This document shows positions 12,350 through 20,030 of a DNA stretch of 20,536 nucleotides, piece after piece; position 1 is the first letter of the stretch, and each line of letters starts with the position of its first letter. The translations under genes were made by a program, and so were the position numbers. The notes under the pieces were generated by a model. The model did not search any database. It was not told the origin of the DNA and saw only the letters and a program-made list of their open reading frames with translations. The DNA comes from a virus. Location: positions 1-20,536 of IMG/VR virus record IMGVR_UViG_3300035670_001457; one strand, 5' to 3'.

Positions 12350-14590
12350 TCATGTCTTTATCCATCCTCTAGACTTCCCGAACCTAACCCCAAAATGAAT
12401 AGGATTAGGAGCGCAGGACCAACCAGGAAGCGTATTGAGTATATCTTTGATACGTTTTGCGTCTTTAATTTCTAAATCCGCAACCCGTTTTTGAAACAGG
12501 TCAGTCCAAATTTCGTTAACGCATACCCGTTTTCGTTCCTCCATCTCTGTGTCTATGTCATATTGGTATCTTCGGACAGGACCGGGGCTGTTCAAAAACT
12601 CAATTATCATTCCTGTCCATTCGTCTTCTAGCGCTCTGCTTTGTTGCAGGGTCAGCGCCTCCGCTAGCGCGTCCGCCTGTAGATACAGGTCGATGTCTTC
12701 GGTCTTGTAAGTGTGGTATGCTTCCGCCCATAATAGGTCTATGTTTTGTTTTAGTGTGCATATGTCTATGTCTACGGTGTTGCAGGCAATTGGCCAAAAC
12801 CGTCGGTTACCGGTTGTATCTTTTAGGTATGCATTCTTATTAGTGCTGCCCACAAATACACACTGGCGAGGGAATGTTTTTGCTAGCCGATCGTATGCAA
12901 GTCTTACACGGTCAGACCCTTGGGAGAAAAAAGTTTTGATACGTTCTACTTCGTGCTTGGTAAACGCTTCCAGTTCTGAAGTTTCTATAATCCAGTTTCC
13001 CATAATTATTTCGCAAGCCGCTTTAGGCTCGAATGTCGTCAGTTCGGCCGTCCAGTCGTTGCCCAAGACTTTCCAAAAAGTGGACTTTTTTATGCCTTGT
13101 TTTCCCTCCAGTATAGGGACAAAATCAAACTTACATCCCGGTTCGTATAGCCGTTTAACCGCCCCAACCATTAGCTTTTTAGCGGTTTCTCGTGTATATT
13201 TACTATCCTCAGCTTTCAAGTAATCTATGAATAGGGTTTCTATCCTTTTCTTTCCGTCCCAATGCAAGCTCTCTATCCATGCTTTTATGGGGTGAAACGC
13301 GTAGTCTTCAGCGGCAACGTTTACTGCCTTCAGCACTAGGTTACAATTTAACTTGGTGGGCTTCATAAGATACTCTATGTGCGCGGTTAGACGGGTTATG
13401 GTGGTATCTTCGATAGCCTCCCCGCATTTTTTATTAAACCCGTCTGACAGCATTTGGACCCGATTAGTAAGCTGATTATATCCAAAAAGTCCCTTTAGAC
13501 CGGGCATGTTTGCTATTATATGAGACGTGTTATACTGTGACGGCTCTACAACCCCATACTTATTAGTTACAAGTCCGCTCAGCCAGTCAGTATCATCAGC
13601 TGCAACGCCAAAATCCGCTAGCGCTTTTTGAGTTTTTTCTAACAGTAAAGTTTTTTTCACCGCAGGATCGTTTATGGCGAATTCTGTCATTTTGCGGTTG
13701 CTGTCTGCGTCATCGCCGAATAGGTATACGCGGTATAGGTCAAATGCGTTTAGCAGTTTACCGCCATTCGGATCTTTGGCGTGGAATGAATAAAAAAATT
13801 TGTGGTCATACACTACGCCGCCTTTGGATAGCGTAGACCCTACGTGAGTGTAGCGATCCCCGTCTCTGAGGTAAAAATCTGACAGAAAAGTATCTAAAAC
13901 ATACTCTACGGAATAGGTTTTACAAAACGCCCCTACTATACCCGGCTTTTCTAACGGGTCTTGCTGCTTTCCGCTCTGCTTAGGCATGCTCCAAGTGGTT
14001 ATGTCTTTCCAGTTAGGGACAAGATTAGTATCTACATCAAATACCATTCCGCTGTTATGTATGAACACGTAATCCGCGTCTTTAGGGATACTAGGCTTGT
14101 AGGATACCTGGCTAAAAACAAAAGATTGCGGGTCAACGCTATCTATATCCAGCTTCATATTCGCAAAGTGGCGTGATAGAAAGGCATGCTCTTCTATGTT
14201 TATTCCTCGACTTAACGGCACTAGCATGCGGTATCGTGGCTTATCTGGTCTGTGGCTGTGTGTACTGTGGAGCACGAATTCCCAAGCAAATGGTAAATCA
14301 TCCATGTCAATATCGTTGTCAATATCAAGGGCTAGAATGTCGATATGTTGGACATTATCTTTTTTCCTCATCCCTCCCTTGACATACCCGAAAATGTAGT
14401 AGCCTACATTTTTGATGTTGTTCTGCGCTTCCTTTGACATCTTATGATACTCAGATGTGCTTTCGCCCGTTCTTATGGGGGTTCTTAGTTCTTCGACTAA
14501 ATCCGTCCATGCAATCTCCCTGTTGCTTACGGTATTAAGTTTGCTTGAGTATCCTTGTGCAACATTCATCTTTCTATATATAACTCCCAT
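12350..14590 (-). CDS. Primase-helicase: N-terminal AEP-like primase and C-terminal VapE-type helicase
   Basis: 746 residues; ATG start with GGAGGG five bases upstream. The N-terminal third has features of an archaeo-eukaryotic-type primase: IDILALDIDNDIDMDDL (DxD acid pair at residues 89 and 91), then HSTHSHRPDKPRYRML (about 108-123, the SxH and R motif). The C-terminal part is the VapE (PF05272) helicase: FVPILEGKQGIKKSTFW with the P-loop G496-K502-S503, TTFEPKAACEIIMGNWIIET, ELEAFTKHEVERIKTFFS, KTFPRQCVFVGSTNK and GNRRFWPI. It would make primers and unwind DNA at the phage origin, which is next to it on the downstream side. It sits one base after the DNA polymerase gene. Confidence 0.92.
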   Translation of the reverse strand: MGVIYRKMNVAQGYSSKLNTVSNREIAWTDLVEELRTPIRTGESTSEYHKMSKEAQNNIKNVGYYIFGYVKGGMRKKDNVQHIDILALDIDNDIDMDDLPFAWEFVLHSTHSHRPDKPRYRMLVPLSRGINIEEHAFLSRHFANMKLDIDSVDPQSFVFSQVSYKPSIPKDADYVFIHNSGMVFDVDTNLVPNWKDITTWSMPKQSGKQQDPLEKPGIVGAFCKTYSVEYVLDTFLSDFYLRDGDRYTHVGSTLSKGGVVYDHKFFYSFHAKDPNGGKLLNAFDLYRVYLFGDDADSNRKMTEFAINDPAVKKTLLLEKTQKALADFGVAADDTDWLSGLVTNKYGVVEPSQYNTSHIIANMPGLKGLFGYNQLTNRVQMLSDGFNKKCGEAIEDTTITRLTAHIEYLMKPTKLNCNLVLKAVNVAAEDYAFHPIKAWIESLHWDGKKRIETLFIDYLKAEDSKYTRETAKKLMVGAVKRLYEPGCKFDFVPILEGKQGIKKSTFWKVLGNDWTAELTTFEPKAACEIIMGNWIIETSELEAFTKHEVERIKTFFSQGSDRVRLAYDRLAKTFPRQCVFVGSTNKNAYLKDTTGNRRFWPIACNTVDIDICTLKQNIDLLWAEAYHTYKTEDIDLYLQADALAEALTLQQSRALEDEWTGMIIEFLNSPGPVRRYQYDIDTEMEERKRVCVNEIWTDLFQKRVADLEIKDAKRIKDILNTLPGWSCAPNPIHFGVRFGKSRGWIKT

Positions 14591-16441
14591 TTACCCTCCT
14601 TTGCTGTAATATTTTCCTGTGTACCCGTCCGCCGTTATGGGGGCGTCACACCATTTCGGGTTTGTAGTCATGGCTTTGACCAGTTCTTGCAGGCAGTCAC
14701 CTTCAACCATGATCTCGTCGTGGACGTGGCCTATTATTTTCATTCCCGCCCTGTCTGTGTTAAAGAGGCCGTTAACTAATATGTCCCGGCTTATCGCTTG
14801 AACTATGTTTTCAAATAGCCTCGCGCCATACGTATATTTTCGTGTTTTTTCAATATACGTTAAGCCTTCTTCGTGGTATTCGGGTTTGTAGTAATATAAT
14901 ATTCGGTCACTAGGTAGGTGGCATTTTAAGAAATTAGCATCCCGCGAGAAGCTAACACGCTCATTAACCCAGATCCTCTTATATGAAGCCATGGCCTCGC
15001 TAACTGACTTCTCTATAGCATACCACATAGCCGGTATTTCTTTATATCGTTTACGCAAAGCATCTATGTGCTCTTTTGCGGCTCTTACGGGGATGTCTAC
15101 CCGGTATTGCTGTGCATAGGATACCAGGCCGTTAGCACCTAATCCGTATATGCCACCTAGAAAACAGGGTTTTGCGGTCTGCCGCTCTTCTTTTGTTACT
15201 TTTTCATACGCTTTTTTATATATTATTGCTGCCAAATCGATGTAAGGGTCTTTATCTGTTCGGTATAGTTGTAGAAGCGTTTCACACCCGGATAGCCAGC
15301 CCGCCATTACGCTTTCGATTCCGTGATAGTCGGCTACTGTTATAATTTCGGCGGCAATACAAGTTCTTATCAAGCTAGACAATACACCACTTACATCATC
15401 ATATAGCATGTTAAATACGTTTATAGACGACCGTTTAACTATCTCTCTGGCTACCTCCAGACTTTTACTTTTTAGTATTGGCCTGGGTAGATTTTGTGGT
15501 TGGAATACGCGGCCAGCCCATCGACCTGTCCGGCTACCGTAGAAAGCGAAGGCGCCTCTTAACCGGCCATCCTCGTTCTTAGCGTTTAACAGGGATTCAA
15601 ATTTTCTGAGGCTACTTTTTGACATCTGTTCTCTGGCCACTAACAGAAAGCGCATTTTATCACTCAGGTTACTTTGTTTTAGCAGTTCGGTTACGGTCTT
15701 CTTAGTCAAGTTTGGGGCGTCAATTTCTTGACGCAAATACGCTAAAACCTGATTGCGGCTGTTAGGGTTGGCCAAGCCAGTCTCTTTTTTTACACTTTCT
15801 ATAACACTTAGCCGGTTCATATCTGCTAACACGCTGGCTGCGGAGGTGAACTTTTCATCAATGGGCAGCCCGATAGTATTTATTTTTTGGTCTAAGCACC
15901 ACTCCTGCCATATATTGACATTGTCATATGAATGTAGTGCCTTGACAATCTCTATTGTGGCCCTAACATCATACTCACAATACTGCTTAAATTCTACCCA
16001 CTCCTCCTCAGTAGTTTTATATCTGCTTGGCGTGCAAAATTTCTGTATTAGTTTTTTGCCTGTAGCTAGCTTCTTATGTTCTACGTTAAGCGCCTTACCT
16101 AGTTCATCCAAGGAGGCAGGCAAGGCTAGATAGCGGGCTAATACCATAGAGCATCTCCACTGGCTACAGTCGGTGGCATACCCAAGATGGGTTAGAACCG
16201 TTATCTCGAATGCGGCGTTATGCGCCCATTTTTGGACGCTTGGGTCGTTGATGTCCTGTATCACCTGCAGTGGGACCGCCTCTCCGTGCTTAACGTCAAT
16301 TACGTGAATTTCCTGGCCATAGGAGTAAGCAAAAAGCAGCAAAGAGGCTTTTTCGGCATAACGAAAATAGCCACATTTCTTTAAGTTAATGTGGCTATAG
16401 GTTTCGATGTCTATAAATAAATTAGAAGGGGAGCGTGTCAT
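14591..16441 (-). CDS. Family A DNA polymerase with proofreading exonuclease
   Basis: 616 residues, phage-length Pol I-type enzyme without a 5' nuclease domain. The 3'-5' exonuclease motifs are FIDIE (D11, E13), HNAAFE (N75, with Glu79 in place of the usual Asp), and YCEYD (Y154, D158). Polymerase motif A is VADYHGIES (D371), motif B RQTAKPCFLGGIYG (R420, K424, Y432), and motif C HDE (574-576). The residue matching E. coli Phe762 or T7 Tyr526 is Leu428. The enzyme synthesises phage DNA. The start overlaps the SSB gene by 20 bases and its ribosome site is weak (AGAAG near the ATG), so it may depend on coupled translation. Confidence 0.96.
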   Translation of the reverse strand: MTRSPSNLFIDIETYSHINLKKCGYFRYAEKASLLLFAYSYGQEIHVIDVKHGEAVPLQVIQDINDPSVQKWAHNAAFEITVLTHLGYATDCSQWRCSMVLARYLALPASLDELGKALNVEHKKLATGKKLIQKFCTPSRYKTTEEEWVEFKQYCEYDVRATIEIVKALHSYDNVNIWQEWCLDQKINTIGLPIDEKFTSAASVLADMNRLSVIESVKKETGLANPNSRNQVLAYLRQEIDAPNLTKKTVTELLKQSNLSDKMRFLLVAREQMSKSSLRKFESLLNAKNEDGRLRGAFAFYGSRTGRWAGRVFQPQNLPRPILKSKSLEVAREIVKRSSINVFNMLYDDVSGVLSSLIRTCIAAEIITVADYHGIESVMAGWLSGCETLLQLYRTDKDPYIDLAAIIYKKAYEKVTKEERQTAKPCFLGGIYGLGANGLVSYAQQYRVDIPVRAAKEHIDALRKRYKEIPAMWYAIEKSVSEAMASYKRIWVNERVSFSRDANFLKCHLPSDRILYYYKPEYHEEGLTYIEKTRKYTYGARLFENIVQAISRDILVNGLFNTDRAGMKIIGHVHDEIMVEGDCLQELVKAMTTNPKWCDAPITADGYTGKYYSKGG

Positions 16442-16943
16442 CTTCTATGCGCGTAAACTCAGCTTCTGGTTTAATTCTCCCGGTCATGGAGGCGCCCTTG
16501 CCTACTATCTGCACATTGCTTAGCCCGAACGCAACGCCTTTATTCGCCTTGTTGTCGTAAGCGTATGGATTAATAGATACGCGGCAGTAGTCACCGCTTG
16601 TAAACTCTTCTGGGTCTATGACGGCCTGTAAGTTTCGATCTACTATGCCCGGCCTGATGGAGCTTTTTAGGTTCATAAAGAAATGTCCCTTAAAATCCTC
16701 TCCTTTATTTTCTTGGGTATCGTCGCCGTCCCTAAGAGGTGTGCGTAGATTAGTTGGCGGTTTTGACCCCCATTTCCCCACAATACATTCCTTAATACTA
16801 TCTTGTATCCTTTGTATCGTAGGGGAGTCAGTTTTTGGGATGAGGATGCACATACTAAACTCCTCCTTACCGCTTAACTGGTTTAATTTTTTTTCAAAAA
16901 TGTTTACAAATGCAGCCCTCACTTTGTTAGTTACTACCTTCAT
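16422..16943 (-). CDS. ssb: Single-stranded DNA-binding protein (DUF2815 family)
   Basis: 173 residues from the ATG at 16943, with AGGAG six bases upstream (a TTG one codon earlier lacks this spacing). The DUF2815 pattern is present: VRAAFVNIFEKKL, FSMCILIPKTDSPTIQRIQD, NLRTPLRDGDD, GHFFMNLKSSIRPGIVDRNL, and CRVSINPYAYDNKANKGVAF followed by GLSNVQIV. The acidic end EDDTLPF is like the C-terminal tip of bacterial SSBs that binds partner proteins. The family has been shown to bind single-stranded DNA in phages. It lies between DUF2800 and DNA polymerase, the usual order in Bacillota siphophages. Confidence 0.9.
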   Translation of the reverse strand: MKVVTNKVRAAFVNIFEKKLNQLSGKEEFSMCILIPKTDSPTIQRIQDSIKECIVGKWGSKPPTNLRTPLRDGDDTQENKGEDFKGHFFMNLKSSIRPGIVDRNLQAVIDPEEFTSGDYCRVSINPYAYDNKANKGVAFGLSNVQIVGKGASMTGRIKPEAEFTRIEDDTLPF

Positions 16944-17928
16944 CAAAATCTCCTTTCATTTCTTTTCTTTTATCGTCGTCAGGCACCAGCACAGGAGCGC
17001 CTTTTGGTTTTGTCACGTATGGGCCTATGTCCATAATTTTTTGTGCTTTAGTAATCCCTATTAATTTTTTCTCGAACATCTCCTCCTTATCTTTTAGTAA
17101 TTCTTCCGCATTAGGCGCCCAAACTCTGTTTGAGCGCCCCTCTACTAGTTTAAACCCTGCGAATTTTACGCCCGCCATAGCTTGCTTCAAGGCGTGCTCT
17201 TTTACGTCTGAAACCCAGGCGATAATTTCAGACGCTTTTTTCAGGATACCAGATATCTCCTCATTAGTCAACTCAGCCCTAAAATCGCTTATGATATCGG
17301 CCTCCGCCCTTGCCCGGCATGTGGCCTTGATACTGCACCAACGGCAGGCCTTTTCAGATGGTGTATATTCGACTTCGCCTCTCTCTATTCGGCCTACTGT
17401 GACGGCCAGGTCTCTGCCAAAAGCTGCTAGCATAGTGGCTGATATTTCCCATTCGTCTATGTGGTCTATCCGTGGCTGGCATATACACAGCTTCACAGAG
17501 CTAAAGTCGTAAAACTCTGCCAGTTTGTCATATACCGCCAGTGCATATATCATAAGCTGGTAGTTAAAACTGGCGTCGATTTTAACGCCTTTACCGAATT
17601 TTAGGTCTATTATTTTTAACACGGGAGGGGCGACTATCACGCAATCAATCGTTCCAAAGCCACCGGGGGCGAACTTCTCAAAATCCACCTGTTGTTCTAT
17701 AAACATAGTGGACGCCCCGGCCTTCTGCTCCGCAACGTAGTCTAGGTAGTATTGTATGTCTTCATCTTCTGATGTGGTGTGAGAAAGGAGGCACTTTGCG
17801 GCCTCCTCGTGGGCTTTTCGTCCTTCTTCCGCGTATACGGAAGTTGACTCCTCCACCTGGTGCTGCAACGAGGCCGTGCAAGTTAGCCACATCGCCGCTT
17901 TGCTAGGGCTGTATTTGCTGTGGTTCAT
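16927..17928 (-). CDS. DUF2800 protein: PD-(D/E)XK nuclease of the RecB/Cas4 type with Fe-S-type cysteines
   Basis: 333 residues; ATG start overlaps the preceding gene by four bases. The N-terminus reads HSKYSPSKAAMWLTCTASLQ (Cys17), followed by the GFGTIDCVIV and LKIIDLKFGKGVKIDASFNY motif, whose Asp and D-x-K supply the nuclease acid residues, and QLMIYALAV. Near residue 200 is CRWCSIKATCRAR; with Cys17 this gives the four-cysteine iron-sulphur pattern of AddB/Cas4-type nucleases. It probably processes DNA ends or joins the SSB in recombination, but activity has not been read from the sequence. The tail after about residue 280 is charged and less conserved. Confidence 0.85.
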   Translation of the reverse strand: MNHSKYSPSKAAMWLTCTASLQHQVEESTSVYAEEGRKAHEEAAKCLLSHTTSEDEDIQYYLDYVAEQKAGASTMFIEQQVDFEKFAPGGFGTIDCVIVAPPVLKIIDLKFGKGVKIDASFNYQLMIYALAVYDKLAEFYDFSSVKLCICQPRIDHIDEWEISATMLAAFGRDLAVTVGRIERGEVEYTPSEKACRWCSIKATCRARAEADIISDFRAELTNEEISGILKKASEIIAWVSDVKEHALKQAMAGVKFAGFKLVEGRSNRVWAPNAEELLKDKEEMFEKKLIGITKAQKIMDIGPYVTKPKGAPVLVPDDDKRKEMKGDFDEGSN

Positions 17929-18251
17929 AGTGCCTCCAGTCTTTGGAATACGGTTTCATAAGATTCGGGTGGCAGTTCAAACAACTTTTGCACCCCGTAT
18001 TCTTGCAACAGGTCTATTAACTCTTTGGTTTTGTTTTTAGCCACCGCAAGGTGGTTGAACCGGTCCCGTAGCTGATCGAGTGTAACCAGTTTTTTATGCT
18101 CTGCTGGCTTTACGGATTCTTCTTCTTCTTCTTTTATCGGCTCTGCCGTTTTTTCGATAGTAAGAAGTGAAAGCGCAATCTCAGCCCTCTCTTTGTCTGA
18201 CATCGTATATCTTGTCAGCTCTTCCATATAACTCTTAAATTTGTTTATCAT
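17925..18251 (-). CDS. Small acidic, helical protein upstream of DUF2800, unknown function
   Basis: 108 residues; ATG with AGGAGGT about ten bases upstream. Predicted all-helical with an acidic linker at about 40-50 (IKEEEEESVKP) and a C-terminal helical part (LVTLDQLRDRFNHLAVAKNK). No Cys. Such proteins often lie before DUF2800 in this module. No function is known to me. Confidence 0.62.
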   Translation of the reverse strand: MINKFKSYMEELTRYTMSDKERAEIALSLLTIEKTAEPIKEEEEESVKPAEHKKLVTLDQLRDRFNHLAVAKNKTKELIDLLQEYGVQKLFELPPESYETVFQRLEAL

Positions 18252-18631
18252 AGCAATGTTACCTCCTCTTTATTTCTAATGGTTTCGTATGTTCTTGGAT
18301 ACTTTGCCTGAAAAAAGGCCAATGCCTCATCGTCAGTTGGCTCGTATTTTAGGTAGCCGTTACACGATTTTTTTACATGCTTAAGGCACGCTGTCAGATC
18401 CTCTGGCCAACCATCGAACGGGGCCATACATACAATTAGCTTGGCGGTGTTAGTCCTCACCTCCCATGTAGTGTTTGACCACAATCCCGCTTTAGTATGC
18501 CCCATGGATTTGAAGACTGCTAACTTAGCCGCTTCCGCGTCCGAATGGTTGTATATTCTACCTTGGTAGGATATGCCATAACAACATTTTCGCGACCTAT
18601 TACCTTGTTTGTCATTAAAATCATAAATCAT
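18248..18631 (-). CDS. Small protein, unknown function
   Basis: 127 residues; ATG behind an excellent AGGAGGG site. It contains WSNTTWEVRTNTAKLIVCMA and DLTACLKHVKKSCNGYLKYE with scattered cysteines (Cys16, 17, 68, 82, 90) and a KYPRTYETIR stretch near the end. No motif recognised. Linked by a four-base overlap to the next gene. Confidence 0.62.
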   Translation of the reverse strand: MIYDFNDKQGNRSRKCCYGISYQGRIYNHSDAEAAKLAVFKSMGHTKAGLWSNTTWEVRTNTAKLIVCMAPFDGWPEDLTACLKHVKKSCNGYLKYEPTDDEALAFFQAKYPRTYETIRNKEEVTLL

Positions 18632-18640
18632 ATACCCTCC

Positions 18641-18712
18641 TTATACCAAAAGAATTAAATACGCTGTGGCGGCCATGGCTACCACAAACCCTACATTATA
18701 AATTATCTCCAT
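18641..18712 (-). CDS. Possible 23-residue membrane peptide
   Basis: MEIIYNVGFVVAMAATAYLI followed by LLV: one continuous hydrophobic stretch long enough to span a membrane. The ATG has GGGGA five to six bases upstream, and the stop overlaps the ribosome-site region of the following gene. It starts just after a terminator-type hairpin. Too short to be sure of; may be a chance frame. Confidence 0.4.
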   Translation of the reverse strand: MEIIYNVGFVVAMAATAYLILLV

Positions 18713-18721
18713 ATCGTCCCC

Positions 18722-18757
18722 AAAAAAATAGCGGCTACCGCGTATAGCGGTGCCGCT
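18722..18757 (-). terminator. Intrinsic terminator inside the leftward early operon
   Basis: On the minus strand AGCGGC/GCCGCT and GCGGT/ACCGC arms (11 paired bases, one bulge, five-base loop) are followed by ATTTTTTTG. It lies just after the stop of the 98-residue gene and before the membrane-peptide frame. On the plus strand it is followed by only TTTT. Confidence 0.8.
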
Positions 18758-18764
18758 TTTAAAG

Positions 18765-19061
18765 TTAAGATATGCAAGCCCACCGAACAAACTCAAACTT
18801 ACGTGTCTTGCTTTGATCAGCCTCTGTTACGGGTCTATTTACGGCGCTAAACCACCGCCCACTCCCGTGGGAGGGGTGGTTAACTATGGCCTCCACTGCT
18901 TGCGCAGGGAAGACCCCGTAAATTTCGTCGTATTCTGCCAGTAATTCGTGCACTTGCCCTATGCAGAGCGTGAAGCTCTCAGGCCATAGGATTTCTTCTA
19001 CAACGTCTGGCTGCCCCTGCCCGGGCCAGGGGTGTCTACTTGCCCATAATTTTTTTCTCAT
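18765..19061 (-). CDS. Early protein, unknown function
   Basis: 98 residues; ATG with TAGGAGG six to seven bases upstream. Starts MRKKLWASRHPWPGQGQPDV, rich in Trp, Pro and His at first, then an acidic helical part (CIGQVHELLAEYDEIYGVFP) and a basic end. Two inverted repeats lie within the coding sequence (19,014-19,032; 18,850-18,881). No family recognised. Confidence 0.6.
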   Translation of the reverse strand: MRKKLWASRHPWPGQGQPDVVEEILWPESFTLCIGQVHELLAEYDEIYGVFPAQAVEAIVNHPSHGSGRWFSAVNRPVTEADQSKTRKFEFVRWACIS

Positions 19062-19070
19062 AAAATCCTC

Positions 19071-19247
19071 CTAAGTGCTTAGCCCTTTTGGGGCGTAGTT
19101 ATTATAGTGTTCGTTCCATTCCCACTCCATCGCCGCCCCTGTGATACAGGGGCAATGCCTCGAATGCTCGATGTTACGGTGTCTGGGCTCGTAATCTGGG
19201 TCGTCGACCCAGAAATACTCAGTTCCGTCGTTATACAAATGCGTCAT
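19071..19247 (-). CDS. Small acidic early protein with a CPC motif, unknown function
   Basis: 58 residues: MTHLYNDGTEYFWVDDPDYE, then RHRNIEHSRHCPCITGAAME and an aromatic, acidic WEWNEHYNNY stretch. The ATG has an almost perfect AAGGAGGT seven bases upstream and the gene fills the gap between its neighbours, so it is likely real. HxxRHCPC (His27, His31, Cys32, Cys34) could bind a metal. Two perfect inverted repeats (19,135-19,153; 19,196-19,212) lie inside it. Confidence 0.68.
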   Translation of the reverse strand: MTHLYNDGTEYFWVDDPDYEPRHRNIEHSRHCPCITGAAMEWEWNEHYNNYAPKGLST

Positions 19248-19258
19248 GTTCTACCTCC

Positions 19259-19513
19259 TTATTCTGTTTCTTGCCCGTCGGCATAACGGGCAAGGCGCTC
19301 TATCGTCCACTGTTCCCGGGCCGCTTTTCCTGGAATGCGGCATACGAGATTCCAGTATCTGTCCTCAACGTTTTTTCCGTTTCGCCTATACTCCGGCGAT
19401 ATGGTTTCTGGCAACGAATTGCAATATTCTTTATATTGCAATTCCTCGTCCGATGGTTTGCTTGGGTTCGCTCTTTCCCAAGCGGTTATTATTTCGTCCA
19501 AATTGTCTTCCAT
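19259..19513 (-). CDS. First gene of the leftward early operon, small acidic protein of unknown function
   Basis: 84 residues; ATG with AAAGGAGA seven bases upstream. Helical, acidic start (MEDNLDEIITAWERANPSKP), then DEELQYKEYCNSL and ISPEYRRNGKNVEDRYWNLV. Single unpaired cysteines. It faces the divergent winged-helix gene and is therefore the first product of the leftward promoter. Function unknown; early anti-host or regulatory roles are possible. Confidence 0.62.
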   Translation of the reverse strand: MEDNLDEIITAWERANPSKPSDEELQYKEYCNSLPETISPEYRRNGKNVEDRYWNLVCRIPGKAAREQWTIERLARYADGQETE

Positions 19514-19537
19514 ATTTTCTCCTTTGTTCTGTTTTTT

Positions 19538-19608
19538 GTTATAATCGTAAATAAAAAAAATATACTTGTCAAGAAAAAAATTGACAATATTTTAAAAAAC
19601 GTTATAAT
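19538..19608. promoter_or_regulatory. Divergent promoters with mirror-image -35 boxes and candidate operator
   Basis: Plus strand: TTGACA (19581-19586), 16 bases, TATAAT (19603-19608), a consensus promoter for the winged-helix gene. Minus strand: TTGACA (19572-19567), 17 bases, TACGAT (19549-19544), for the leftward operon. The two -35 boxes form an inverted repeat TTGTCAA-8-TTGACAA (19566-19587), and GTTATAAT occurs at 19538 and 19601. A repressor bound between the boxes would control both directions. Confidence 0.7.
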
Positions 19609-19628
19609 AAGAACAGAAAGGAGATATT

Positions 19629-20030
19629 ATGAATACAATTAAGGTACTAGAATTCTTAAGAGGCAGGCATGATGGTCTCGCTTCGATAACTGAAATAAGG
19701 GGGCATGTAGAATTACCAAATGACGCCTTATTTGACGCCCTATACCTATTAGGGCAAACTGGCCGGGTTAAGAAGGTGGGAAGCCGGCTCTATCAATATG
19801 TAAGTGACCTGCCTAAGCAAAGGTCAAGGTTTCAAGAAACCGCAGAGTTCTGGGACCTCTACCAGCGATTTAGGGAGTATCTCAAAGACAGGCAGGTCCT
19901 GTCAAAGAAAGAAGCCCAGAACGTAATGGGCATTAAAGGAACTCGGTTACGGTCCTTGCTCTGTGTGCTGAAACGACAGGGCGAAGTAACAATAGAGGGG
20001 GAGCTTATTCGGTATGCTGTTACAGGGTGA
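19629..20030 (+). CDS. Tandem winged-helix protein, probable regulator
   Basis: 133 residues, ATG behind AAAGGAG with consensus promoter upstream. Two winged-helix-like units: residues about 5-55 (VLEFLRGRHDGLASITEIRG, then LFDALYLLGQTGRVKKVGSR) and about 88-130 (LSKKEAQNVMGIKGTRLRSL, then VLKRQGEVTIEGELIRYAV). The second helix of each is basic. It lies divergent from the early operon across a symmetrical promoter, the classic place for a switch regulator, but it is not of a family I recognise as CI or Cro. The last bases overlap the truncated methyltransferase. Confidence 0.72.
   Translation: MNTIKVLEFLRGRHDGLASITEIRGHVELPNDALFDALYLLGQTGRVKKVGSRLYQYVSDLPKQRSRFQETAEFWDLYQRFREYLKDRQVLSKKEAQNVMGIKGTRLRSLLCVLKRQGEVTIEGELIRYAVTG

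Noticed and set aside
12711-13223. 170-codon open frame on the plus strand within the VapE gene
   Set aside because: Antisense shadow of a well-supported gene; no ribosome site and an unlikely protein composition.
19246-19642. Hydrophobic plus-strand frames of 69-123 codons between the early gene and the divergent promoter
   Set aside because: They lie antisense to the 84-residue gene and across the promoter region; the hydrophobic look comes from reverse reading of acidic codons.
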